Origin: Plasmopara viticola
Lineage: Eukaryota; Oomycota; Peronosporomycetes; Peronosporales; Peronosporaceae
Length of the DNA stretch: 64,000 bases
Direction: 5' to 3'
Assembly (NCBI GenBank): GCA_001695595.3
Contig: MBPM02000103.1
Span: 156,876-220,875, forward strand
Part shown: positions 34,803 to 45,519 of the stretch, one piece after another
Layout of the letters: the number at the start of each line of letters is the position of its first letter
How positions within the stretch are numbered: the first letter of the stretch is position 1
The notes under the pieces: generated by a model
What the model was told of the DNA's origin: nothing
Seen by the model: only the letters and a program-made list of their open reading frames with translations
Database searches by the model: none
Made by a program: the position numbers and the translations under genes

Positions 34803-37800
34803 ATGGACGTCTCGGACACAAATGTCAAGGTCTTTTGTCGCTTGCGACCACCCAACGAGCGCGAACGTGGCGTCATCTCTTCATCTTCCTCAAGCACTTC
34901 TACAGATCTCCTATCACGCATCCATGCGTCCACATCCTTTGTAAAAAAGTGCGTGACCGTCCCTGCGTCGGACACCATGCAGCAGACAGTCTTTTTGCAA
35001 AGCAAACACTGTCCTGCCAAGACATTTACATTCGACCGCGTCTTCGATGAAGACGCAACTCAGAACGATGTGTTTGAAGTAGTTGGGGCACCCATTACTC
35101 GGACTTGTCTCGAGGGCTACAATGGCACTATCTTTGCGTACGGCCAGACGGGCTCGGGCAAGACTTTTACTATGCAGGGTCCAGATGATGTGATTGATAC
35201 CGAGGCACAGACTTTCACACAAGAGCAATTGGCACTGCGTGGTCTCGTTCCACGCGTTTTTGACTATCTCTTTGACAACGTTGTGGCCACTGATAGCCGC
35301 AAGAACGTGCAGCACACGTTTGCGTGCTCGTTTCTTGAAATTTACAATGAACGAGTGTACGATCTCTTAGATCGACGAAGTACAAAAGACGCTGCCGGAC
35401 TGCAATTACGGGAAAGTGGACGGAAAGGAGTGCATGTGGAAGGATTGATTGAAAGTGTGGTGGTCAACTCGAAGAGAGCTGCTGAACTCATGACGATTGG
35501 AGCACAGAATCGACGCGTCGGACAAACGTCTATGAACCGAGAGAGCAGTCGATCTCACAGCGTTTTTATTCTGCAACTGCAGTCGAAGGAAAAGACGGCA
35601 GAGGGCATGAAGATCCGTACGTCGCGATTTAATTTAGTGGATTTAGCAGGCTCTGAGCGACAACGGAGTACGGATGCAGCAGGAGAGCGGCTGAAAGAAG
35701 CAGGGAGTATTAATAAGTCGCTGTCGGCGCTTGGTAATGTAATTTTGGGCCTATCAGAGCAATCCGTGGGCAAACATCGACACGTTCACTATCGCGACTC
35801 GAAGCTCACGTTTCTACTGAAAGATTCACTTGGTGGCAACTCTAAAACGTTCATGGTGGCGACTATCTCGCCGGCTGAAGATTCTGCGTTTGAGACGCTC
35901 TCAACACTGAAATTTGCTCAGCGAGCCAAAATGATTCAAAATAGTGCCGTAGTCAATGAAGACGCGATTGGAAGTACTCTGTTTTTACAAGAAGAAGTCC
36001 AGCGACTCCGACGCAATCTACAGCAAGCGCACATTGAAATTGCACGTTATTTTCCAGGGTCAAAGTTACTCCAGCAAGGAGTAATGCCATCTGAGAGCAC
36101 GTCGAGCCAGAATTTGCTACAGCAACGAGAGTCTTGTGTCCCTACCATTGACGCACGCTTTCGTGAGCTAGAAGAAGCCTTCGCGGCGTCTGCTGAATCA
36201 AATGAGAGACTGCAGCGTTCGTGCGAGTATTTGCAGCTTCAGAACGGCAATGTTCACGCTCTTTGTGCGGAGATGAAGCAGAATATTGCTCACTTGAGAC
36301 TGATGCTTCGATTGCGAGGCATCGATGGACCAGGTGTACGAGACTACAAACCGTCAGCTGATGCCATTGAGTGGAGAATAAAGTACGAAGAGATGGAAGA
36401 GCGGGTGGTGGAGCTTGAGGAGATACTACAGCGCAATGAAAGCCAAGGTGATAGCGTTACGGGAAAGACGATCAACGAGGTGGAAAACCTCAACATGATG
36501 CTGTTAGGCCTGACGCGACAACTTGCGGCTGTTTTGCGTGACAAGCATGATTTACAAGACCGTCTGCTGGACAATCAGTCGAAAAAGGACGAAAGCGAGG
36601 GAGGATCGTCTTTACAAGAAGCAATGGACACAGACTTCTCTGCACGTTTGGAGGAAGCGCTTAAGCAACAAGCAACCGAATACCAGGCGAAATTGGATTC
36701 AGTCGCTTCCTTCAATGCATGTTTGGAAAAGCAAGCGATAGAAACAGCCCTCGAATTGCAAAAGATCAAGCAGCGCGAAGCTTCCTGGTCTATCCAACAA
36801 CTCGATTTTGAAAACCGGGCTGCTGATTCTCATGCAGCAATGCTAGAGGTAGAAAAAGCGCATCAATCGAGTTTGGACCGGCTTGTTCAAGAGCAGAGCA
36901 AAGTGGAGGAGTTAGAAGTACAGCTAGAGCGAACACGTGAGGGCATCCGCCTTGAATTTGAGGCTGCGTTGGCTGATGCTTCCACAGCTAACAAAGAGCT
37001 TAAGGATGCGAAGAAGCTGTTGCAGCAGAAAATTGTCACGTTGACTGCAAAATTTACTCAACGTGAACAAGAAGCTGCACTTACGCTCAATGATTTAAAG
37101 ACGGAAATGTTTCAACTAGAAGCAGCAAACAAGAAAAAGGAGCTGCAACTTAATGAGGCTCGAGACGGCATAGACGAAGCTTCGCGTCTAGCTCTTCGTT
37201 TGAAGACTGACGTTTCTGATCGTGACAAGTTGATTCTGGAGTTAAAACGCACGGAGACAGTAATTTTGGAGAAGTCGCGAATGTTGGAGCAAGAACTGAC
37301 GGAATCGAGTAATGTTGTCCGACAATTGCAGGAAGATGCTGCTGCTACTGCGCAAAGCCACGTAGAAGCAATTAAGGCTGCGAGATGTCAAGCGGAAGAG
37401 CAAGAGCAAAAGTTAATTCAGGACTTTGAAACGCGACTTGTTGTAAAAGACGAACAGCTTGAGCAGCTTCATGCTAAATTGAATGATGCAAACACTAAGG
37501 CAGAAGAAGCTGCTCATTGTCACAGCTTGGTGCTGGAAAAATCGAAGGCTGCTTTTTTATCGCTACAGCGCCAGTTTGATGAGCAACAACAGCAATCAAA
37601 AATAGCGCTTATAGATGCCGAGCGGAAATTGGTTGATGCTCTAGCTGATGTTTCGACCCTTTCCGAAGAAAAGTGCGAGATTGACGTTAAGCTCACGGTA
37701 GCAATGCAACAGATCGATGGTCTTCAGAATGGTATGAAAAGTATCGAAAGGGAAAAGAGCGCAATGGCAAGCGAAATTCAGTCTTTAACGGAGCAAACAG

Positions 37801-39818
37801 AGCAGCTTAAAGCTGAAAGGAATAGACAGAAGGAAAAGAATGCCGAGCTTCAGAAGAAGTGCGATCAGCAGCAAGCTCAGCTGTCGCAGTTGAAAGAGAC
37901 TATAACGAGGTTTACTCGAGAAGTCGAGGAACTGCAGCAACAGATCACGACACGATCGAATGAGGTTGCAGAACTTTGTAAGGATCTTGCGTCGGCACAG
38001 GAACAAATTTGTAAAGCGTCGAGTACTGTAGCCGAGCAAGCTACAAAATTATCCAACAGTACAGCAAAGATTCAAGAGCTGGAACAAGAAGTCGCTGTTA
38101 AGAAGGACTTCACGGACGAGTTAACGAACAAGCTCGAGAAGGCAGTACGTGACATTCGAGACGCCGAAAATAATGCTTTACACCAGCAGGAGGAGCTCAA
38201 GATGTACCAAGAGACTCAATGTAAGCTGCGCGACGAGCTGAAAACGCTGGAATTTAAGCGTCTCGAGTTGGCTGAGTCTTTAAAAATGGAGCAAGAGTCG
38301 AAACAAGATGTTGAGAAAAGCTTTGCGAGCGCTAGAAAAGCTTGGTCGGTGGAGAAGAATCAGCTGTCTAACCAGTCTCAGGACGCAATATTGGCTCTTG
38401 AAGAGCGCATCGACGAGCTGGCCCACACTAGAGTAACACTTTTAGCTAGAAGCCACGAGTTAGAGCAAGAAAATGAGACTTTCAAGACGACGATCGTGGA
38501 AAAAGATAAGGATGTAGCACATTTGATGGACCGTGTCGCCAACAAAGAGGCTGAAATTCGAGCACTGGAAACGTGTAGGGCTGACTCAGCGACTACACTT
38601 GAAAAGTTTACCGTCACAGTTGCAGAGCTGAGAAGTAGCGTTTGTGATCTAGAGGGCCAGCTGACAGAGCAGCAACACGCATTGTCACAGAAGGAGAAAG
38701 AGCTCACGAACACGCAGATTACAGTTGCTGAACGAGATCACTTGATTGCGTCGTTGCAAAAGCAAGCGCTCGACGACGAAGCTGCATGGGGTCAAATGAC
38801 GTGCGAGTATAAAGCAAAATTGGAGACGTCACGTGGTCGCGTGCAGGCGCTTGAGCAGCTGGTCGCTGAAAAGACAGTGCTGTTTGACAAAGCTGAAAGA
38901 GTGTTGATGACGGAAAATGATGCACTGAAAAGAAAACTTGAAGAAAGTGAAGACAGCTTTGCACAACAGACCGCGCAATTGATGCAGGAGATTAAGCATA
39001 ATGAAGAAAAAGATGCAGCGCTGGAGCTTGCTCACAAATCCGTGGTTGAGTTGAACGAAACTTTAACATGCAGTACTAAGGACGCTAGTAGTGCAAAGGT
39101 CCAAGAGTTGCAAAAAGCACTTGAAGAACTTCAGATGAGCCACCAAGTAGTTGTTGCTGAGAACGCAAAGCTTAAAGCGCATGAGAAAGAACGTGAGCGT
39201 CGTCAAAGTGAATTGGATACTGCAGAAGAGCGCAACCGCTCGGTACAAAAGGCGCTGGATGCTCAGCAGGCCGTCGTCGAGAGTGCGTTGCAAGAAGCAA
39301 AGACGAAGGCTGCGTCCCAAGAGGTGCTGGAGCAAGCGAAACGCAAATTCTTAACGAAAAAAGTCAAGCTGCAGCGCGAGCTTCAATCGCTGACGAAGAA
39401 GCTCGAGACTGTGATGAAAGAGAACGAAAAGCTGGTGGGTCATCACAATAGTCGTCAGAAGATTCAGCACCATGCAAAAGTCAAGGAGGAGAACAACCGT
39501 CTTTTGCAACAAGTACGACAGCTGTCGGACGACAAGTTTAAGTTGCAACGCACCCTTGGAAAGGTCCAGTTAATGCTCAAAGAGAAGGAGAACATTGGCC
39601 TTGAGTCATCGAGGAATAAGTCGCCAGCGTCGCCTGCCTCGAGCGCTTTGTGTAAATCGCAAGAATGTACTCCACACGTTCAGCAACCAAGTTTTAAAAG
39701 TGCGACGGCTGGTTTAATTGGCAAAATAGCACGAAGCCGACCGACGAGTCGATCGGCATCACCCAGACCAAGTAGAAAGCGTATGCGGACACCGACAGAA
39801 CCGGGTTGGCAGCGATAA
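34803..39818 (+). CDS. N-terminal-motor kinesin, kinesin-12/KIF15-like
   Basis: A plus-end-directed microtubule motor of 1671 residues encoded in a single exon. The motor domain fills about residues 7-385: P-loop GQTGSGKT at 114-121, switch I NRESSRSH at 245-252, switch II DLAGSER at 280-286, and the neck-side segment SAVVNEDAIGSTLFLQEEV that follows. The wording of that segment is closest to kinesin-12 (KIF15) motors, which act in spindles or the phragmoplast; subfamily is inferred from that alone. Residues of about 450-1590 are heptad-rich coiled coil, suggesting a dimer. The tail is Ser/Pro/Arg-rich and basic (SRPTSRSASPRPSRKRMR), which could bind microtubules or be phosphorylated. The stop is only about 95 bp before the next ATG. 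Codon use looks like its neighbours. Confidence 0.93.
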   Translation: MDVSDTNVKVFCRLRPPNERERGVISSSSSSTSTDLLSRIHASTSFVKKCVTVPASDTMQQTVFLQSKHCPAKTFTFDRVFDEDATQNDVFEVVGAPITRTCLEGYNGTIFAYGQTGSGKTFTMQGPDDVIDTEAQTFTQEQLALRGLVPRVFDYLFDNVVATDSRKNVQHTFACSFLEIYNERVYDLLDRRSTKDAAGLQLRESGRKGVHVEGLIESVVVNSKRAAELMTIGAQNRRVGQTSMNRESSRSHSVFILQLQSKEKTAEGMKIRTSRFNLVDLAGSERQRSTDAAGERLKEAGSINKSLSALGNVILGLSEQSVGKHRHVHYRDSKLTFLLKDSLGGNSKTFMVATISPAEDSAFETLSTLKFAQRAKMIQNSAVVNEDAIGSTLFLQEEVQRLRRNLQQAHIEIARYFPGSKLLQQGVMPSESTSSQNLLQQRESCVPTIDARFRELEEAFAASAESNERLQRSCEYLQLQNGNVHALCAEMKQNIAHLRLMLRLRGIDGPGVRDYKPSADAIEWRIKYEEMEERVVELEEILQRNESQGDSVTGKTINEVENLNMMLLGLTRQLAAVLRDKHDLQDRLLDNQSKKDESEGGSSLQEAMDTDFSARLEEALKQQATEYQAKLDSVASFNACLEKQAIETALELQKIKQREASWSIQQLDFENRAADSHAAMLEVEKAHQSSLDRLVQEQSKVEELEVQLERTREGIRLEFEAALADASTANKELKDAKKLLQQKIVTLTAKFTQREQEAALTLNDLKTEMFQLEAANKKKELQLNEARDGIDEASRLALRLKTDVSDRDKLILELKRTETVILEKSRMLEQELTESSNVVRQLQEDAAATAQSHVEAIKAARCQAEEQEQKLIQDFETRLVVKDEQLEQLHAKLNDANTKAEEAAHCHSLVLEKSKAAFLSLQRQFDEQQQQSKIALIDAERKLVDALADVSTLSEEKCEIDVKLTVAMQQIDGLQNGMKSIEREKSAMASEIQSLTEQTEQLKAERNRQKEKNAELQKKCDQQQAQLSQLKETITRFTREVEELQQQITTRSNEVAELCKDLASAQEQICKASSTVAEQATKLSNSTAKIQELEQEVAVKKDFTDELTNKLEKAVRDIRDAENNALHQQEELKMYQETQCKLRDELKTLEFKRLELAESLKMEQESKQDVEKSFASARKAWSVEKNQLSNQSQDAILALEERIDELAHTRVTLLARSHELEQENETFKTTIVEKDKDVAHLMDRVANKEAEIRALETCRADSATTLEKFTVTVAELRSSVCDLEGQLTEQQHALSQKEKELTNTQITVAERDHLIASLQKQALDDEAAWGQMTCEYKAKLETSRGRVQALEQLVAEKTVLFDKAERVLMTENDALKRKLEESEDSFAQQTAQLMQEIKHNEEKDAALELAHKSVVELNETLTCSTKDASSAKVQELQKALEELQMSHQVVVAENAKLKAHEKERERRQSELDTAEERNRSVQKALDAQQAVVESALQEAKTKAASQEVLEQAKRKFLTKKVKLQRELQSLTKKLETVMKENEKLVGHHNSRQKIQHHAKVKEENNRLLQQVRQLSDDKFKLQRTLGKVQLMLKEKENIGLESSRNKSPASPASSALCKSQECTPHVQQPSFKSATAGLIGKIARSRPTSRSASPRPSRKRMRTPTEPGWQR

Positions 39819-39913
39819 TCTTGAGTCGTGCACCATCCCAGCACGCGTAACGACTCGAGTGGATGCTTTAACAGTAATAAACATTTGATTATTTAGTGCA
39901 GCTTCTTTTGGCA

Positions 39914-40985
39914 ATGACGTCGCTACTCGATGTGGCCAAGGCAATGAATACTGAGGCCGTGGAAGGCACCGCGACGTTGTCGTTGATTGATGGTGCTAGT
40001 GCTGCAAATAGCACAGCGAAGGTACTTACGCTCATGGACGTAGCTCAGCACGAGACGCACTCGAGCCAAGATTCAAAGAAAACACTAGAGCAAGTAGCTC
40101 AAGACTGTGACCATGACGACCGAGTCAAGATTCAAGTGGCTTTACAATCAGCAGCTAATGATGTGAAGATTGAGCGACAAGTCAATCGATCGCAGACTTT
40201 CCACCAAACCGCAGCACAAGTGGAAGAGGAGGAGCTGCAAGCTGTTGCAGTGTTGCAAGCCAAAGTTGCATGTGTAGACCAGGCAAAGCACAACGCTGAC
40301 GATTCGGTTAGTAAGGATGATGACGACGAAGGCTACTCAAGTTTTGAAGAAGAAAGCCCAGAGAAAGCTTTCAATAAAGTACAAGAACCAGTGATGTTGG
40401 ATGAGGAAGACCCTGCTGATGTAGGAGAAAGTTACGATCCCCTTATTCAAACTACTACGAGTGAGTCGAAGGAGAGCAAAGAGTTTGTTCGAGCCGTGTA
40501 TCGTGCCGACAAGTATCAGATTCGAGATATGCTTGAGAATGACGTCGTTGATGTCAACGTTGCGGATCAGGTATGATGATTCTCTGGCTATTTCTCCACT
40601 TTTCTCATCTCCTTTTTCTCTGTAGCATGGCTGGAGTGGTCTGCATTGGGCAGCGTCTCAAAATCACAGCGAAATTCTAAAGTTTCTTCTTCAAAAAGGA
40701 GCCAAAGTCAACGCGATCGACCAGGTGAACATAGCAACTTTACTCACAGCTTTGCATTCTCTCACGCCCTCGTTCGTCTAGATGAATGGGTGGACTGCTC
40801 TGCACGTGGCTGTTGTACAAGAAGCCGCCTCCTGTGTCAGCATCCTCCTGTCCTCAGGCGCTGATCCTCGCATTCGAGACAAGTACGACGACACCGTCGT
40901 CGAGTGCCTGCAAGCTGCTAGTACGAAGAACAAACGCAAGATGTTGCAATGTTTGCACGAAACTCACAGCAACAATAGCAAATAA
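39914..40985 (+). CDS. Ankyrin-repeat protein with acidic N-terminus
   Basis: Exons are 39914-40570, 40626-40724 and 40782-40985 (319 residues, all phase 0, introns 55 and 57 nt). The first 200 residues are acidic and low-complexity (for example SKDDDDEGYSSFEEESPE) with no fold that I recognise. The C-terminal third contains about three ankyrin repeats: FVRAVYRADKYQIRDMLEND, GWSGLHWAASQNHSEILKFLL and GWTALHVAVVQEAASCVSILL. Exon borders fall between repeats, as is common. No catalytic domain is present. The start at 39914 is the first ATG after an in-frame upstream stretch. Function is probably protein binding; the partner is unknown. Confidence 0.82.
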
Positions 40986-41073
40986 CTTTCTCTTGTGTGT
41001 GTAATTACTACCACATGCGTCCTTGTATCGCTACATGCCACTCGACTAACCAAGCTGTCTCCTCGACTAACGC

Positions 41074-41445
41074 TCACGAGGACGCTCCGAAAGACCCGAC
41101 ATTGTCTTTTTTATCGTTCTTCTCCACCTTGACCGACTCGCGGTATTTCTGAAGGTAAAGCTTCAGCGGCTCTACATACGAGTCAAAGCCTAGCGTACTC
41201 ATGGCCCAAATGATGTCGTCACCGTTAATCGTCTTGCGCTTCTCTTGTTGGCATTTGTCACTGGCTTCGCTCGTGATAAAAGAAATAAACTCGCTCACGC
41301 ACTCCTGCACGGTCTCTTTGCCATCCTTGGCAATCTTGGCTGTAGAAGGAAGTGAAACCTTCATGATACGAGAAATGTTTGCAGTCGGTAAGAACCGGTC
41401 CTGTTCACGGATCTCGTCATCGTTGTGGTCGTCCTTGCTCGCCAT
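41074..41445 (-). CDS. NFYB: NF-YB / HAP3 CCAAT-binding subunit
   Basis: NF-YB pairs with NF-YC through histone folds and, with NF-YA, binds CCAAT boxes. The single-exon ORF encodes 123 residues: [17 protein letters not shown] starts the conserved core, followed by [18 protein letters not shown] and [20 protein letters not shown], and ends with a short charged tail. The core matches the family block nearly throughout; the tails are short, as in plant-type NF-YB. The gene ends 88 bp from the convergent ankyrin gene stop and starts 133 bp from the COX11 stop on the same strand. Confidence 0.95.
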   Translation of the reverse strand: MASKDDHNDDEIREQDRFLPTANISRIMKVSLPSTAKIAKDGKETVQECVSEFISFITSEASDKCQQEKRKTINGDDIIWAMSTLGFDSYVEPLKLYLQKYRESVKVEKNDKKDNVGSFGASS

Positions 41446-41578
41446 CGTCGACGCAACTAGTCTGCGTCTTTAATTGTTATTTTAAGGTTTGTATAAAATG
41501 CATGAGGTATCGGATTAGACAAAACGTTTCAAAAAATGTCTGCGACGTGATACAAGACTTAAAACGGATCTCAATTAT

Positions 41579-42298
41579 CTAGTCCTCGTCGTTCACGTCG
41601 TTCACGTCGTCCTCGCTGACGTCGTCCGTCTTAAAAAACGTGTACGACAGCGTGATATTATGCACGCCATTCATGGATGGATCATCACATATTTCAGGGT
41701 CAATAAAGAAGAACACGGGCATATCTATCTCCTCATTCGGCTTCAGTCGCTGTTCCTCGAAGCAAAAGCATTGGATTTTGTTAAAGTACACACCAGACGA
41801 TGGTGGGTACACATTGTACGTGGCAACGCCAGTGATCGCCTTATCCGTTTTGTTCTTGGCCGTATAAAAAGCCAGCGCCGTCTCGCCAGGCACGAGCAGC
41901 AGGTCTCGTTGTTGTGGCCGAAAGACCCACGGCATGTTGGCACTTACGCCGCCATCAAAGGTCACGCGGATGGGCTTGGCGTCTTCTCGAGGTGTTAGCT
42001 TATCAGCCACGAAACTCTTTGCGCGTTGTGTAGTTCCACCAAATCCCGTCATTTGGCAAAATATCTTATACAGCGGAACGGCAGCATACGAGATGCCGAC
42101 CCAAGCAATCGCTGTGCCAGCTAGGTATATGACGGCGCGGCGGTTGCGCCTCTTGATCGAATCACGACGCGCCTTCTCTGCCGCATGCCTGGAGATACTA
42201 CGTGTCCCACTTACCCCTGCAAAACGCAGCAAAAGTAGTGAAGGTGACGATAAAAGGCCAGCGCCATGTCCGGTCATGCGCAACAATTGTAGGTGCAT
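41579..42298 (-). CDS. COX11: Cytochrome c oxidase assembly protein COX11
   Basis: COX11 delivers copper to the CuB site of cytochrome c oxidase subunit 1 in the mitochondrial inner membrane. From the ATG at 42298 the protein is 239 residues. A hydrophobic/basic leader precedes one membrane segment (VIYLAGTAIAWVGISYAAVP), then LYKIFCQMTGFGGTT, NMPWVFRPQQRDL, GETALAFYTAKN and the copper-binding CFCFEEQ motif, followed by MPVFFFIDPE. The reading frame is open to 42334 but no earlier ATG exists in it. The C-terminus is an acidic run (DDVSEDDVNDVNDED) encoded by a local GTCGTTCAC tandem repeat at 41586-41611, which is longer than in most COX11 proteins. Confidence 0.95.
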   Translation of the reverse strand: MHLQLLRMTGHGAGLLSSPSLLLLRFAGVSGTRSISRHAAEKARRDSIKRRNRRAVIYLAGTAIAWVGISYAAVPLYKIFCQMTGFGGTTQRAKSFVADKLTPREDAKPIRVTFDGGVSANMPWVFRPQQRDLLLVPGETALAFYTAKNKTDKAITGVATYNVYPPSSGVYFNKIQCFCFEEQRLKPNEEIDMPVFFFIDPEICDDPSMNGVHNITLSYTFFKTDDVSEDDVNDVNDED

Positions 42299-42418
42299 CC
42301 GACGAAATGCGTTGTAGTAGTTTTTGTTTGTCAATAATTATTGCGTTGGACATGTATAATTACTTTTGGGAGGAAAACATATAATATTAGTTTAACATTG
42401 CTGCATTGTATAATTTAG

Positions 42419-42855
42419 CTCCGACACCTTGACTCGGTGTGTAGCTCGGATCACAGCTCGTATATATCCATAAAATCTAATTGAATCAACCAGATGGCTT
42501 GATTTATTGTAGCAAGCCGGTCGCAAGCAACACAATCGCCTCTGGAAGCACTGCGAAAATGTAAAACTTTTTTACGAGCAGTTCCTGACTGGTCAGAGTG
42601 TCGTCATGAACCGTTCGATGTAATGCTCTAATATAGCACCTTGTAAAGTTATCCGATGACTTGATAGTGCTGCAGGTATGCACCAATGCCTATGGTTTCC
42701 TGCCCCACGGCCCAATTGAGATTTACCTGGTGACATATTAGGGTGGATCCTCGCCCTCCTTGTGGCATTATGCCTCAATATGCTTCTTCCTATGCTCTGA
42801 GGTAAGGCATGCGCTTGATAAATTCCGGTGCTTTTTAATACGACTCAAGTGATTT
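42419..42855 (+). pseudogene. Decayed duplicate of the U1-C gene, introns retained
   Basis: The plus strand here follows the U1-C gene from the end of its first exon: GACACCTTGACTCGGTGTGTAG (exon 1 end and donor), intron 1 remnants, then TTGTAGCAAGCCGGTCGCAAGCAACACAATCGC, the AAGCACTGCGAAAATGTAAAACTTTTTTACGAGCAG exon 2 segment, then intron 2, and drifted exon 3 sequence to about 42855. The start exon is incomplete, the reading frame ends soon after the MN codons, and deletions occur in exon 3. Because introns are kept, it came from DNA duplication, not reverse transcription. Confidence 0.85.
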
Positions 42856-43674
42856 AATTGCGTGTGGGAGTGTTCAAAAGTCGATGTGGACTTTTTTGAA
42901 AAATTGTAAAAGAGACAATTCATCCTTCTTAAAGGTTGCAAAATGCCCAAGTTTGCGTGCCCAAAGGGCTACTACCCGGTGAGTTTAGATAAACCAAAAG
43001 GAGAAGCAACTCAATCTGATGCAAAGGCTAATTCGACGTTTGACTTTTAGTAATAATCAATCAATGAAACATCACTTCATCAATCTATAACAAACATCAA
43101 CCAATCAGGCGATCAAAATATAAGAAACATCAAGCGGATGCCGAATTAATTTGTAAAATTTCATCCCGATACGATTGATCGACATCAAAATCATTATGGC
43201 TCAGAAAAAAATTATTTGGGCCTGTTTGTCCCTGGATGTTGTTCGGGACAAAAGTTTTATTAATCACGCACGTTAAGTAACTTTACATTTTTTGACCCAG
43301 TGAATCTACGAACCATATAATTATCAATAGAAAAATCTCTGTCAATGATCCACGATCATCCATCTTCTCTTTCTAATAGTGGAGCTAAAAGTTCACTTTT
43401 TCTTAATACATACTGAAACTCGCAGAATCATTAAGAATTCAGATTGTGATCGCTTTTCGTGTCATACCCGTCGACTTCACCTAAGCCGCCTTTATCTGTT
43501 CGACATCTGGCTTCCCTCTGCGGACTGCATTGTCTCCAGCTGCACCCGAAAGAGAGACGGGGGGCATGAGCCCGGTGGAAAGCTAGGCAGAGAGCTCGGA
43601 CAAGAGCGGTGGGGATGGGGGTGAGGAGCCGATGGATGAGGAGGAGCTGGTCGACGACACCGTAGCTGTCCGAC
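42856..43674. other. Intergenic region with a possible orphan first exon
   Basis: At 42942 an ATG opens a short reading (MPKFACPKGYYP) that runs straight into a consensus GTGAGT donor at 42979. No continuing exon could be identified downstream, so it may be a stray fragment. The remainder is AT-rich without recognisable genes until about 43600. Confidence 0.35.
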
Positions 43675-44769
43675 GTGCTACTAACCTCACAGTGCGGCGA
43701 AGAAAATGGCGAAGGAGACGACGACGATGGCGCGAACAATAAAGGCAGCAACAGCGACGACGGCAACAGCGACGAAGGCAGCGATGAAGATGCCGACTGC
43801 GAAGGCAACGGCGGTGTTGAAGTCGTCAACGACAGCAGAGGAGGTGCAGGCGACGTTGATGCCGACGACGAGCCTGTCATCGTGACTCCACCCCCCTCGA
43901 TCACCTCGCTTCCTGTTCGCGATACACCTTCGACAACAACTGTGCGCGGTTACACGCTCCGCGAGTGCACTGCCGACCAACTCAAAGCTATGCGTCCAGT
44001 CAAGCGCACTCGACGATCCAAGCCCAGCGTGGAGGTCGGAGAGATCGACTGCATCGACAATCGACGGGAGGTGTCCAGCAGCTCCGAGTATCGCGTGACT
44101 TTAAACGACAATGCCGACCCAATCTGGCTGCCACGAAAGCAGCCGATCGAAGACGGCAACACCAACCTGGTCGAGACATTCGACTCGTATCGCGAGCGAT
44201 ACCCCAATCGTGAGGTGACGTTTGAATCCTTCATCGGCCGCAACGCTCGGGCGTTCGCTGCTGTCACTGACATTGAAGACAACTCATGCGTGCCGCATGC
44301 CTTCCACATGGAGCTCGAGCTGCTTGGCCACCAAGAACAAAGTGTCTTTTTCCAAGCGATCTGGTCAGAGTACCTGGCAGACGCGCTTGCTGCAAAGGTC
44401 TTGCTACAAGAAGGCTTCCACGAAACAAGCGAGATCCTGCGCTACTGCGTCAAGGGCGTCACCGAGAGCGGAATCGAGCTCGACCTCTAGATACTGCGGT
44501 TCAACCTGTTTGACTGAGATAGTTCGGGCGTCATGGCTATCGCGACTCGAGTCCTCCCAAATGAGCAAAGCGTGCGAGTGCTGAAGCCGGGCATGTACAT
44601 TGTCGGTGCGTTCAAGCGTAAAATGTGCGCACATTGCTCTGCGAGGGAAGTGACGGACAACGAAGCCATCATCGTGCGCGAAGAAGATATTGACTCTGGC
44701 GTCGGCGACCAGACTTGGCTCCGCATGATCAAGTTCATCCGCAAGGTGAAAGCGCAAAAGGTTAGTTAA
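43675..44769 (+). pseudogene. Broken transposon-type gene
   Basis: One reading frame runs from 43675 to 44769 interrupted by two stops (44488-44490 and 44512-44514). It begins without an ATG, in an acidic Asp/Gly-rich stretch, continues through a segment reading ADPIWLPRKQPIED and VETFDSYRERYPNREV that resembles chromodomain-like modules of mobile elements, and after the stops has LKPGMYIVGAFKRKMC, AHCSAREVT and WLRMIKFIRKV. That last block recalls a protease-like domain common in oomycete transposon proteins; this comes from memory of such sequences and is not certain. The region is GC-richer than its surroundings, suggesting a fairly recent insertion. Confidence 0.45.
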
Positions 44770-44925
44770 TGAGTGGGCAACCTCAAAACAAGTTCCGGCT
44801 CTACTCCAACTGGCGCTGAGCCAAAGTGACATTGCGAAAACTCCAAGGAGCACAAGCACTGCCGAGGACAAATGTTCATCTCATGGTTTCGTCTCTCCAA
44901 AATCAACAACTAATCTGTCTCAGTG

Positions 44926-44988
44926 GGTTGGAGTGGTGGCTTCAATCGATTGACCGCGGGTTCGAGTCCCACCATGGTCAAACTTGAA
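44926..44988 (+). ncRNA. tRNA-derived Pol III element (possible SINE head)
   Basis: CTCAGTGGGTTGG gives a good A-box-like segment and GGTTCGAGTCCC a perfect B box 35 bp later, the spacing of a tRNA-type internal promoter. The cloverleaf itself is poor: no proper anticodon stem can be drawn and the acceptor does not pair. A TTTTT run at 45053 could end transcription, making a transcript of about 130 nt, typical of a tRNA-headed SINE. A badly decayed real tRNA is the alternative. Confidence 0.5.
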
Positions 44989-45519
44989 AAATCGTACTTA
45001 GTGTTCGAGTTCACCAAGGCTCCCCACCAGGAGTCACGTCCTTTGACCTATTTTTCGTTTGATCATTGTTCTTGACAGTTTTTAGGTGCTGCACCCATAA
45101 TTTCATTTCTTCGAAGACTCATTAGACTGTATATTATTATTTATAGTATATATTCAGAGCTAGATTCAATTGAGAAGTCAAAACGTCTAGATTATTTATG
45201 CAATAGATAAACTTTCAATTGAGCCACAGGAGCGCTTTTGGGACCATGCCTCCTTTTTCCGGTCACTTCCTTAAACAAATTATTAGAAGACTTTGGCAGC
45301 ACAAAATGACCCTACAATAGTCTTTAACGATCTCACAGCTTCAATTATGCATCCTCACAATGACTTTAGAAAAGCCAACTGACGAAGCTAACCTCTAGCG
45401 TTTTTTTTTTGCATTGATTACGTGCTATAGACATGCGACTAATATTAATGCTAGCGAGCTTGTTGTTCTAGCTTGCAAATTTAATGAGACACTACAATAT
45501 GTGTTAAAGTGGAAATACA

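Noticed and set aside
35555..39548. Several minus-strand ORFs inside the kinesin gene
   Set aside because: They are shadows of the long coiled-coil coding region, rich in Leu/Ser, with no family features.
42942..42980. New gene starting with MPKFACPKGYYP and a GTGAGT donor
   Set aside because: No in-phase continuing exon with family features could be found downstream, so a gene cannot be supported.
43431..43904. Minus-strand Ser/Pro-rich ORF of 157 codons
   Set aside because: It is the reverse of the acidic low-complexity start of the transposon-type frame; composition alone explains it.
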